A stretch of 49,823 bases of DNA from positions 1 to 49,823 of the forward strand of contig JACRLW010000096.1 of assembly GCA_016235155.1 (NCBI GenBank). The letters run 5' to 3'. The notes under the pieces were generated by a model, which saw only the letters and a program-made list of their open reading frames with translations, searched no databases and was not told the DNA's origin. A program made the translations under genes and the position numbers. Position 1 is the stretch's first letter; each line of letters starts with the position of its first letter. Below are positions 34,909-43,021 of this stretch, piece after piece. The DNA is from Planctomycetota bacterium. Its GTDB lineage: Bacteria > Planctomycetota > UBA1135 > UBA2386.

Positions 34909-36636
34909 ATGCTCCTCCGCTCCTCCAAGGCACACGGCTCCGCGACGGTCCGCGTCCTCGCGTTGCTCGCCGCGACGCTCGGCTGCGCCGCCTTCGCCGC
35001 GCTGCGCGAGACCGGCGATGCGACCCTTCTCGCGGTCGAGCGGGCGCTCGACGGCGGCGCGTTGCCCTCGGTGACCATCGAGCGCGAGGGCGGGCTTTGG
35101 CGCGACGACGTCGCGCGCGCGCGGGCATTGCCGGGCGTGCGCGTCGTGTTGCCGCGCGCGCGGGAGACGGTCGAGATCGCCGGCCGCGACGATCGCCGTG
35201 CGTCGCTCGCGTTGCTCGGCGCCGATCTGGCCCAGGAGCACCTCGCGCGGCCGGCGCGCGCACGCGATCTGCGATTCGACGGAGCCTTGCCCGAGGACTT
35301 CGAGATCGCGCTGCCGCGCGTCACGGCGCGCGCGCTCGGCGTCGGGCTCGGTGACACGGTCACCGTCCGCGGCACCGCGCTCCGCGTCGCGGCCGTCTTC
35401 GACGACGACGCGCTCCCTGCCGCCGCGACCTTGCGCACGCTCGCGACGATCCGCGGTCACGAGCGCGTCGACTCCGTCGAAGCCCTGCTCGATTCGGGGC
35501 GCGATCCCGACGCTGCCCTCGTCGCGTTCGCCGAGGCGCTGGGTCCGCCGTGGCGCGTCGCCGTCCCGGCGTCCCGCGTCGCCACGCGCCCGGCGCTGCG
35601 CGCGCTGCGCACGACGATCGAGTTCGGTGCGTGGCTCGCGCTCGCGCTCGGCCTGACCGCGGGAGCCGCCGCCGCGCGCGATCGCGTGCTCGCGAAGTCC
35701 GACGACCTCGCGTTGCAGCGCGCGCTCGGCGCGCCGCCGCACGTGATCGCCGCGCAGTGGCTGCTCCCAGCCGCATTCGACGGTGCTTGCGCCGGCGCGC
35801 TCGGAGCCCTCGCCGGTTCCCTGCTCGCGCCCGCCTTCATCGCGCCGCTCGCCGCGCTCGCAACTTCGCAGCTCGGCTTCGGCGTCGTCCTCGACGTCCC
35901 GCCGGCGTCGCCGCTCGACGTCCTCGCGCTCGCCGGGCTCACCTCGCTCGCCGCGACGCTGGTCGCGGCGTGCGGCGCACGCGCCCGCGCGAGTCCGATC
36001 GCCAGGTCCCGCGCGGTCATGATCGGCGTGGCGTGCCTCGCGACCGCCGCGGCGATCGCCCTGTCCGGCGCCACGCGACTGCATGTCGTCTTCCGCCTCG
36101 CCGACGTCGCCTGCGCCGCCGGCGGCATCGTCCTTCTGGCCGCACCGCTCGCGACCGCTCGACTTCTCGCGCTGAGCGCCTCGTTCGTCGTCGCGCTCTC
36201 GCTCCTGCGCGCGAGCCTCGCGGACGCGCTCCCTGCGCACTCCGCCGCGCTCATCGCTCTCGCTGGTCTCGACCGATTCGCCGCCGCGATCGCCGTGTTG
36301 GGCTTCGCAGCGTCACTCGCCTTCGCGCTCGCCGACGTGCACGCGCGGCGCGACGAACACGCTCTCTTGCGCGCCCTCGGCGCTGGACCGGGCGAACGAG
36401 CCGCAATGACCTTCCGCACCGGCACGGCGGCACTGCTCCCCGCGAGCGCGACGGCGATCGCCGCCGGTCTGCTGCTCGGCGAAGTCTGGCGCGCGGGCCC
36501 GCTGTGCGACGCGCTCGGCGTCGCGTCCGCGTTCACGTGGCCTCATCCGGCGGCACTGGCCGCGCCGCCGCTGTTCGCGCTGTTCATCGCCCTCGCCGCG
36601 GCTGTCGCGGCGCGCGCGCGTCTCACTGCTTGGTGA
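34909..36636 (+). CDS. ABC transporter permease, FtsX/MacB-like
   Basis: 575 residues from an ATG with AGG 4 bases before it; the longer ORF upstream covers the divergent ATPase. An N-terminal helix (VRVLALLAATLGCAAFAAL) leads into an extracytoplasmic domain of ~200 residues (TIEREGGLWRDDVARARALP, VTVRGTALRVAAVFDD). Two FtsX-type membrane blocks follow, each with the cytoplasmic coupling motif: LALQRALGAPPHVIAAQWLL near residue 267 and LLRALGAGPGERAAMTFRT near 488. This matches the duplicated LolCE/MacB-like layout. With the divergent ATPase it probably forms a mechanotransmission exporter or lipid-extraction complex. Its stop overlaps the convergent lipoprotein gene. Confidence 0.85.
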   Translation: MLLRSSKAHGSATVRVLALLAATLGCAAFAALRETGDATLLAVERALDGGALPSVTIEREGGLWRDDVARARALPGVRVVLPRARETVEIAGRDDRRASLALLGADLAQEHLARPARARDLRFDGALPEDFEIALPRVTARALGVGLGDTVTVRGTALRVAAVFDDDALPAAATLRTLATIRGHERVDSVEALLDSGRDPDAALVAFAEALGPPWRVAVPASRVATRPALRALRTTIEFGAWLALALGLTAGAAAARDRVLAKSDDLALQRALGAPPHVIAAQWLLPAAFDGACAGALGALAGSLLAPAFIAPLAALATSQLGFGVVLDVPPASPLDVLALAGLTSLAATLVAACGARARASPIARSRAVMIGVACLATAAAIALSGATRLHVVFRLADVACAAGGIVLLAAPLATARLLALSASFVVALSLLRASLADALPAHSAALIALAGLDRFAAAIAVLGFAASLAFALADVHARRDEHALLRALGAGPGERAAMTFRTGTAALLPASATAIAAGLLLGEVWRAGPLCDALGVASAFTWPHPAALAAPPLFALFIALAAAVAARARLTAW

Positions 36637-37120
36637 GCGATCCGGTCGCGGCGGCGGTCGTCGTGTCGTCGAAGGTGATCGCGACGTTCGCGTTGATCTG
36701 CGTCCCGGTCCAGTTGCCGGTCATCGTGAAGCTCGCGACCGAGCCATTGATGTTCGTGCCGCTGATCGTGTACGAACCGTTCGCGTTCAGGGTGCCGGTG
36801 AGGTCGCCGTAGACGGCCGACGTCGTGGCGCCGAGCGACACGCGCGAGGTGTCGAAGATCGCGGTGAAGACCTCGGCCGCGGGGTTGGCGCCGCCGAACA
36901 CGTTGCCGTCGAGGTCGACCGTGAAGGTGAGGTCGCTGCCGTTCTGCGCGACGACGACGTTCGCGGCGCCGGTGCTGCTGAACGTGGTGTTGGTCCAGGT
37001 GCCGGCCCAGGTGCCGAGGAAGGCGGTCGGGTCGAAGATCGTGGTGCCCTTGCTGTTCTTGCAAGCGGGCAGCGCGAAGACGAGCGCAACGACGAGCAGG
37101 CGAGCGAGACGATGGAGCAT
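36623..37120 (-). CDS. Lipoprotein of unknown function
   Basis: 165 residues from an ATG giving MLHRLARLLVVALVFALPAC; Cys20 is the lipidated residue in a LPAC lipobox. The mature domain is a Thr/Asn/Gly-rich beta structure (FLGTWAGTWTNTTFSSTGAA, DLTFTVDLDGNVFGGANPAA, GDLTGTLNANGSYTISGTNI), like the small beta-barrel lipoproteins (lipocalin-like 'GTWxG' start) seen in Bacteroidetes and Planctomycetota. Composition is noticeably richer in Thr and Asn than its Arg/Ala-rich neighbours. Stop codons overlap with the permease gene by 14 bases, convergent. It diverges from the kinase gene. Confidence 0.75.
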   Translation of the reverse strand: MLHRLARLLVVALVFALPACKNSKGTTIFDPTAFLGTWAGTWTNTTFSSTGAANVVVAQNGSDLTFTVDLDGNVFGGANPAAEVFTAIFDTSRVSLGATTSAVYGDLTGTLNANGSYTISGTNINGSVASFTMTGNWTGTQINANVAITFDDTTTAAATGSLTKQ

Positions 37121-37278
37121 GGTTCTGGTCCTCTGCGGAGCTTCGCGTTCTTCCGACACCGCGTCGGGGATCGCGTCCGGGATCGGCGGGTAGCATCCCT
37201 CGCCGCGGCCGTTTCGCGAAACCGAAGAGCACCTCCTCACCGGGATCTGCCGCTGCCCGACGGGGTCGCTGCCCCGCG

Positions 37279-39432
37279 ATGAGCACTCCATCCCCGACCC
37301 ATCCGTCGCCGTCGTCGGGCCTCCCGAGCTTCCCCGGCCTGAGTCGGATCGCGCCGCTCGAGAGCGGCGCCATGGGCAGCGTGTTCCGCGCCTGGCAGGA
37401 CGAACTCTCTCGCCCCGTCGCGGTGAAGACCCTGCGCGCCGGAAAGGAGGGCGATGCGGACCTGCGCGCCCGCTTCGTGCGGGAGGCCCACATCCTCGCG
37501 CGACTCGATCACCCCGGCATCGTGCCGGTCTACGCCGCGGGCGAGACCGATCGGGGTCCCTACTACGTGATGCGCCTCGTCGACGGCGTGAGCGTGGATC
37601 GCTTCCTCGCCGGTGCGCAAGGACTTCAGGTCGCGCGCGTGTTCCTGTCGATCGCGACGGCGCTCGATCTCGCGCACCGCGAGGGCGTCCTCCATCGCGA
37701 CCTCAAGCCGGCCAACATCCTCGTCGAGGCGGATGGGCGCGCCGTCCTCGTCGACTTCGGATTGGCGACGCGGCTGGGAGCCGCTCGCGCGGGGAACGGC
37801 GACCGCGAACTGGCGGGGACTCCCGACTTCCTCGCCCCCGAGCTCTTCGCCGGCGAACCGGCGTCGATCGCATCCGACGTCTATGCCCTCGGTGCGACGC
37901 TCTATTGCGCATTGACCGGCCGCGTGCCGTTCCCCGCGGACGATCTCGCGGCGAAACTGCGCGCAATCCGCGAAGACGATCCGCCGCCGCCACGCGCCTT
38001 GCGATCGGCGGTGCCCAAGGCCCTGCAGGCGATCTGCCTGAAGGCGATGGAGCGGCGTCCGGAGGACCGCTACGCGTCGGCCGCCGAACTGGCGCGCGAC
38101 CTCGAGCGGTTCGCCTCCGGCGACGTCGTGCTCGCGTTCCCCGTGCGATCGCGCAGCCTCTTGCGCCGCAAGATCGAGCGACACCTCGCGGACCACGCCG
38201 AGTGGGCGGAGCAGGGATTGCTCGACGAACCGCAACGCAATGCTCTGCTCCACGCCTACCAGCGCCTCGACGAACTCCAGCGCGGCCTGCTGCGGGGCGT
38301 GTCCGGATCGCTTCCGAACCTGATGCTCCTGCTCGGGATCCTGCTGAGCGTCTTCGGTCCCACGCTGCTCGGCCTGGTGACCTGGGACACGCAGGACAGC
38401 GTCCTGAGGATCGGATTGCCGTCGGCTCCGCTCGCGCTCCTCACCGGGCTGGGACTGCGACGATGGCGTCGCGAGGACCGACGCCGCGCCGTCGCTTGCC
38501 TCGCCGGCGCCGCAATGCTGATCGCGCCGGTCGCGTTCGCGCTCGCCGATCTCGTGCCTGCACTGCGAACCGTGAACGACGACGCCGGGACCGCGCACTC
38601 GGTACTGCCGGGCACGCTGTGGTTGCCGTCCGACGACTCACCCGCCTGGATGCTCGCCGGCGCGCGCCTCCTCGAATGGAAGGTGCTGATCACCGCGATC
38701 GCGACGCTGGCCGGCGCGGCGTTCCTCTACCGCAGGACACGCGCGGCCGTCTTCCTCTGGATCGCCTGCCTCGCCGGACTGGGGATCAGCGCCTGCGGCG
38801 CACTCGTCGCCGGTTGGCGCGAACTGGCGGTGGCTTCGCGTTGGGCTCTTGCGATCCTCGGTTCGCTCGCCGCCCTCGGGATCGGCGTCCGCTTCGATCG
38901 CGGCTTCCGCCGCGACCGCGCCCAGCCCTTCTATGGCCTCGCGTTCGCGGGCCTGTTCCTGCTGACTCTCGCATATGCCGAGGACAACCTCCCGCTGGAG
39001 TTCCTCGGCGTCGCGAAGCAACCGTTCGGGATGGGTTGGTCCGTCGTCTGCCACGGTCTGGCCTTCGTCGGCGGCGGACTCGTCGCCCACGCGCGGGGCA
39101 CGGCGCTCCTGCGCCAGGTCGCGGGCGCGCCGTTGTTCACGGGCTTGCTGTTGACGCTGGGCGCGCTGACCAGCCTCACCATGTCCCACACGCTTCTTCA
39201 CGAGTTCTTGCTGGTCGGCGCCTGCATCGGCTTCCTCGTGCTCGGTCTGGCGGTGCATCGCCATTCGCTCGTCCTCCCGGCGGCAATCCTGCTCCCGATC
39301 GCCGTCGGCACCGTCTCGCAACGTCACGTGCAGGCGGTGTGGGCCTGGTCGATCGCGGTCGTGATCGGCAGCGCGATCCTGGTCCTCGTGAGCTTCCGCG
39401 TCGGCGCGCGCGGCGAGCGCTCCGCAACCTGA
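37279..39432 (+). CDS. Ser/Thr protein kinase with polytopic membrane C-terminus
   Basis: 717 residues. The kinase domain covers about 22-285: a glycine loop ESGAMGSVF (one usual Gly replaced), Lys50 in VAVKTL, Glu69, HRDLKPANIL with Asp141, DFG at 159-161, and APE at 186-188, so it should be active. After a short cytoplasmic segment, HAEWAEQGLLDEPQRNALLH resembles the opening of DUF2157. The last ~390 residues hold about ten membrane helices (LMLLLGILLSVFGPTLLGLV onward). PknB-type kinases normally have one helix and PASTA or other sensors, so this kinase is fused to a multi-helix module. Input signal and targets are unknown. Confidence 0.9.
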   Translation: MSTPSPTHPSPSSGLPSFPGLSRIAPLESGAMGSVFRAWQDELSRPVAVKTLRAGKEGDADLRARFVREAHILARLDHPGIVPVYAAGETDRGPYYVMRLVDGVSVDRFLAGAQGLQVARVFLSIATALDLAHREGVLHRDLKPANILVEADGRAVLVDFGLATRLGAARAGNGDRELAGTPDFLAPELFAGEPASIASDVYALGATLYCALTGRVPFPADDLAAKLRAIREDDPPPPRALRSAVPKALQAICLKAMERRPEDRYASAAELARDLERFASGDVVLAFPVRSRSLLRRKIERHLADHAEWAEQGLLDEPQRNALLHAYQRLDELQRGLLRGVSGSLPNLMLLLGILLSVFGPTLLGLVTWDTQDSVLRIGLPSAPLALLTGLGLRRWRREDRRRAVACLAGAAMLIAPVAFALADLVPALRTVNDDAGTAHSVLPGTLWLPSDDSPAWMLAGARLLEWKVLITAIATLAGAAFLYRRTRAAVFLWIACLAGLGISACGALVAGWRELAVASRWALAILGSLAALGIGVRFDRGFRRDRAQPFYGLAFAGLFLLTLAYAEDNLPLEFLGVAKQPFGMGWSVVCHGLAFVGGGLVAHARGTALLRQVAGAPLFTGLLLTLGALTSLTMSHTLLHEFLLVGACIGFLVLGLAVHRHSLVLPAAILLPIAVGTVSQRHVQAVWAWSIAVVIGSAILVLVSFRVGARGERSAT

Positions 39433-39524
39433 CGATGCCGCACCTGCCCGCGCAAGGCATGTTGCGCCGGCCGTGACGCCGCGGTCTCCTCGCGCCTCTG
39501 TCCTTCCTCACCACCGCCATCCTC

Positions 39525-40622
39525 GTGCTCACCGCCGCGACCGGCGTGCTGCTCTTCGCATTGGTCGGACTGCGCGCGCTGTGGCGGAAGCCGCGCAAGG
39601 GCTGGTGGAAGCGCGTGCTGCTGTGGACCTTGATCTCGGCGCCGGTGCACGCCTGCGTCACCATGCCGTGTTTCTTCGCGGGCTTCGCGACCTGGTTCGT
39701 GCACACGCGCATGGACGAGGCCGGCTACTCGGGGCCGCGCATCGCGGCCGACGGTGCCTGGCAGTTCCAGTCGCGCGACTCGCTGCGCGAGGAACGGCTC
39801 GGTGAGGTGACCGTCGATCCGGCGGTGCTGGCCGCCGCGCGAGCGCGTGCGATCGCCTTGACCTCGTCGGATGGAGTGACCTTGCGCGCCTTCGTCGTGC
39901 CGCCGCGCAACGGCGCTCCGCGAGCGACGGTGATCCTGGTGCACGGCCTCTTCCGCGGCGCCCTCGAACTCGAGCCGGTCGGCGCGATGTTCCGCGAACT
40001 CGGCTGCGAGGTCGTGCTCCTCGAACTGCGCAACCACGGCGAGAGCGGCCGCACGCGCGCGAGCTTCGGGATCCGCGAAGCAAACGACGTGCTCGCGGCG
40101 GTCGAGTGGGCGCGCGGGCGTGACGCCGATTCACGCGCGCGCCCGCTCCTGCTCTTCGGCGTGAGCCTCGGCACGGCGGCGGTCGCGTTCGCGGCGCCGC
40201 GCATCGACGAGCTCGCCGGCGTCGTCGTCGACGCGCCGCTCACTGACGCGGTCGCCACCGCGCACCGCATGCTCGGCGACGGCCCGCGCGGCACGCGTCG
40301 CTTCACGATCCCTCAACCGATCCGTTCGCTCACGCTGCTCGCCCTCGAGCTCGTCTCCGGCATCGACCTCGCCGCGGATCGCCCGGGCGACGCCTTGGTC
40401 ACGCTCGCGCCCGCCGTGCACGTCCTCGTGATCGGCGGCGCCGCCGACCGCCGCATGCCGCCCGACGAACTGCAAGCCCTCTTCGCACGCCTGCCGCAGG
40501 ACGAAGCGCACAAGTCGCTCTGGATCCGCGCCGACGCCGACCACGGCGACGTCTGGAACGTCGATCCGGATGGCTACCGCGAGCGGCTCGCGCGATTCGT
40601 GCTGCGGGTGACGGCGCACTGA
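39525..40622 (+). CDS. Membrane-anchored alpha/beta hydrolase
   Basis: 365 residues from a GTG; an in-frame TGA at 39474 limits upstream extension. Two hydrophobic segments lie at the N-terminus (VLTAATGVLLFALVGLRALW and VLLWTLISAPVHACVTMPCF). The hydrolase domain follows with the oxyanion loop LVHGLFRGA, nucleophile elbow FGVSLGTAAV (Ser in GxSxG), an acid in VIGGAADRRMP, and catalytic His in DADHGDVW. It resembles the BEM46/alpha-beta hydrolases with N-terminal anchors. Esterase, lipase or acyltransferase activity is possible. A small hairpin (39450-39467) without T-tract lies between the kinase and this gene. Confidence 0.87.
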   Translation: MLTAATGVLLFALVGLRALWRKPRKGWWKRVLLWTLISAPVHACVTMPCFFAGFATWFVHTRMDEAGYSGPRIAADGAWQFQSRDSLREERLGEVTVDPAVLAAARARAIALTSSDGVTLRAFVVPPRNGAPRATVILVHGLFRGALELEPVGAMFRELGCEVVLLELRNHGESGRTRASFGIREANDVLAAVEWARGRDADSRARPLLLFGVSLGTAAVAFAAPRIDELAGVVVDAPLTDAVATAHRMLGDGPRGTRRFTIPQPIRSLTLLALELVSGIDLAADRPGDALVTLAPAVHVLVIGGAADRRMPPDELQALFARLPQDEAHKSLWIRADADHGDVWNVDPDGYRERLARFVLRVTAH

Positions 40623-40628
40623 GTCGCG

Positions 40629-42855
40629 TCAGTAGCGGTTGACCTCTACGGCCCAAGCCACCGCACGCATCCAGCACTGTCGCCCCTGACGGTCGAACTC
40701 GCGCACGGCGCCGTTCTCGGCGATCAGCGTGTGGCCGTTCGGCAGCCGGTCGGCGTCGCTGGGGGCGTTGAGGTTGTCGATCTGGAAGACGATGTTGCCG
40801 TCGCGATCGACTTCGATGACGCGGTGCTTGTTGCGCTCGGTGATCAGCGTGTTGCCGTTGGCGAGGCGGTCGGCATCGAAGGGGGAGTTGGGGGTCGGGT
40901 ATTCCCAGACCACCTTGCCGGAGGGGTCGAACTCGACGACCCGCTCGCGCTTGCTGCGCTGGTCGCAGACCAACGTGTTGCCGTTGGCGAGGCGCTCGAC
41001 GTCGTAAGGGCGGACGTCGGTGAGCTTCCAGACGATCTCCTTCTGCGGACTCACCTCGACCACGCGGTCGCCGACGGTGTCCGCGATCAGCGTATTGCCG
41101 TTGGGCAAGCGGTCGGCGTCGGGTGACGAGCAGGTTGCCGTTGTCGAGGCACTCGCAGTCCCAGGCGCCATACACGTCACGCAGGGCGAACAGCTCCTTG
41201 CCCTGCTCGTCGAACTCGAGGATGCGGTTCTCGGAGAACTCCGCGACGATCGTGAAGCCCCATTGCGCGCCCGCGGCGACGCCGAACTCGACGCGCGCGA
41301 CGCGCTGCACCGGCACGACCGCGGCGCCGAGGCCGGGGACGAAGAAGGCGAGCACGTCCGAACGCAAAGCGCCGATGTGCGCGAAGAAGCGCTCGCCGTC
41401 GACGAGATCCACCCGGGCATAGATGTCGTCGTCGTTGAACGGCGCCGGCGGTCGCTTGAACAGCACGCCCGCGACCGTCGCGACGTCGATCCGCTCCTCA
41501 GTGCCGCCGGGGGACACGAAGGCGATCTCCTTGACATCCATCGCGCGCAGTTCGCCGTCGCGCATGGTGCCGTCGCGCATCCGCAACCGATCGACGACCG
41601 GCGATGCGCCGACCAGTCGGTCGACGCCGGGATCGGTCGCGATGCCCTGCACATCGCCGCGGGGCACGCGCACCGTGCCGAAGGTCGCATCCGTCATGAC
41701 GATGGTCTGCGCGTCGAGGGACACGAGCGTGCCGACGAGCAGCGTGCCCTGGATCAGGAACACGCGCGCCGTGTCGGTCGACACCGCGACGGCATTGCCG
41801 AACTCGAGCGCCTCGCACTCGGCGAGCGAGCATTCGGCGACGTCGAGTCCGGTGATCGCATTGGCGAGCCGCACGCTGCCGCCCGCGACGGCGACGAGGT
41901 CGCCGGTCAGTTCTTCGCGTGCCGAGAGCATCGCCCGCACGGAAACACGACCGTTCCCCGACGCCGGCAATGGCACTCCCGCCAAGGCGCGCACCGCGGG
42001 GACGACGCGCGAATCGGGAGCCGCCAACCGCGCGATCGATGCCGCGGCGTCATCGCGCAACGCGAGGTCGCGCAGGAGTCCGACGGCCTCGCTCGTGCGC
42101 AGGGCACCCTCGGTCGTGAGCAGACGCTCCGCGACCTCCAGCGCCCGCGGCGAGCGGAGCACGCCGAGCCCCGCGAGCGCCGCGCGACGGACGCTCGACC
42201 CCGGCGTTTCGCGTTCGATGCGCGGCACGAACAGCGCCGCGGTTTCGTCGTCACCGATGCGGCCGAGTGCGCGCAAAGCACCCTCGACGATCAACGAATC
42301 GGTGTGGGCCAGCGCACTCACGAGCGCGCGATCGAGCGCCTCGCTGCGCGGGAGGTACGCGGCGGTCATCACGAGTCCGCGCAGGAAGCGCAGCTCCTTC
42401 TGCGCCTCCTCCGTTCCGGCCGCGGCGATCGCCGCGAGGATCCGCTCGGCGCGCACCTTCTCTTCGTAGGTCGCGCCGCTCTTCGCCCGCTCCTCGATCT
42501 GTTGGAGCGCGCGCCCGCCGATCTGGATCAGCGTGCGTTCGGCGTCCTCGCGTGCGAGCCAGCGTTCGTCGGCGAGTTGGTCGAGGAAGCGCTCGACCTT
42601 GAGGCGGTATTCGCGGTGGTCGCCGTGGATCGCGGCGGCGATCGAGGGACGCGCGGCCTCGCCCATCGCGATCAGCGCCCCGACCTGACGCAGGCGCCCG
42701 ACGAGACCGTCGTCCTGGAAGCCCGCAACCCGCACGCGCAGCTCCTCGACGCCAAGACCCTGCTGGTCGGGTCGATCTTGCGCGACGAGTCCCGCGCAGA
42801 AGGTGCAGACCAGGACGGCGCACGCGGCGCGCACTCCTCCGTGAGACTTGGACAT
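40629..42855 (-). pseudogene. HEAT-repeat / NHL-like-repeat secreted protein, frameshifted
   Basis: The start is the ATG giving MSKSHGGVRAACAVLVCTFC, a signal peptide that ends near VAQ. Order: helical HEAT-type repeats (for example ALRALGRIGDDETAALFVPR, ALAGLGVLRSPRALEVAERL), then two small beta units (TDATFGTVRVPRGDVQGIAT; MDVKEIAFVSPGGTEERIDV), then NHL/propeller-like repeats of RLxNGNTLI type. The reading frame breaks after NLLVT (about 41122); the rest continues one base off as DADRLPNGNTL and onward to WAVEVNRY. About 741 residues result if the frame is joined. Repeat spacing shows the cause is a partial repeat deletion of about 80 bases. The frame-1 ORF runs on out of register for 200+ residues, so the product as drawn would have a nonsense tail. 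It converges on the alpha/beta hydrolase gene. Confidence 0.8.
40725..41160 (-). repeat. Tandem ~120-bp coding repeats (RLxNGNTLI units)
   Basis: A 33-base conserved core (encodes D-A-D-R-L-P-N-G-N-T-L-like residues) starts at 40725, 40845, 40971, 41088 and 41128. Intervals are 120, 126, 117 and 40. The first three are multiples of three and one propeller unit long; the last is 40, which marks the damaged unit. Confidence 0.9.
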
Positions 42856-43021
42856 CGTGTGCGAGGGACGGAAGGCCGCGGGGTCGACGGCCGTCATCGG
42901 CGGCAAGCTAACCGACGGCGACGCCGCAGGCCCCTCGCTGGCCCGGACGAGGGAACGTAGAGTTCCCGCGATCCGTTCACTCCCCGCGGACGTTGGTTCG
43001 CAAGACCCCTCTTCGATCGTC
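42856..43021. promoter_or_regulatory. Divergent intergenic region, HEAT/NHL protein / PQQ-propeller protein
   Basis: 166 bases between outward-facing starts. It should hold both promoters; I saw no clear -35/-10 pair or operator. An ORF in this stretch only extends the PQQ-protein frame and lacks conserved features. Confidence 0.35.

Noticed and set aside
39450..39467. GCGCAA/TTGCGC hairpin as a terminator after the kinase gene
   Set aside because: Six-base stem without a T-tract in a GC-rich context; too weak to call.
41116..41130. Programmed +1 frameshift at the CCC-CGA codons
   Set aside because: The repeat arithmetic explains the shift by loss of about 80 bases; no stop codon, stimulatory hairpin or Shine-Dalgarno-like element supports recoding.
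42848..43021. Upstream ATG extension of the PQQ-propeller protein
   Set aside because: The 58 extra residues are not conserved-looking and precede the signal peptide, which would then be internal; the GTG at 43022 gives a normal N-terminus.
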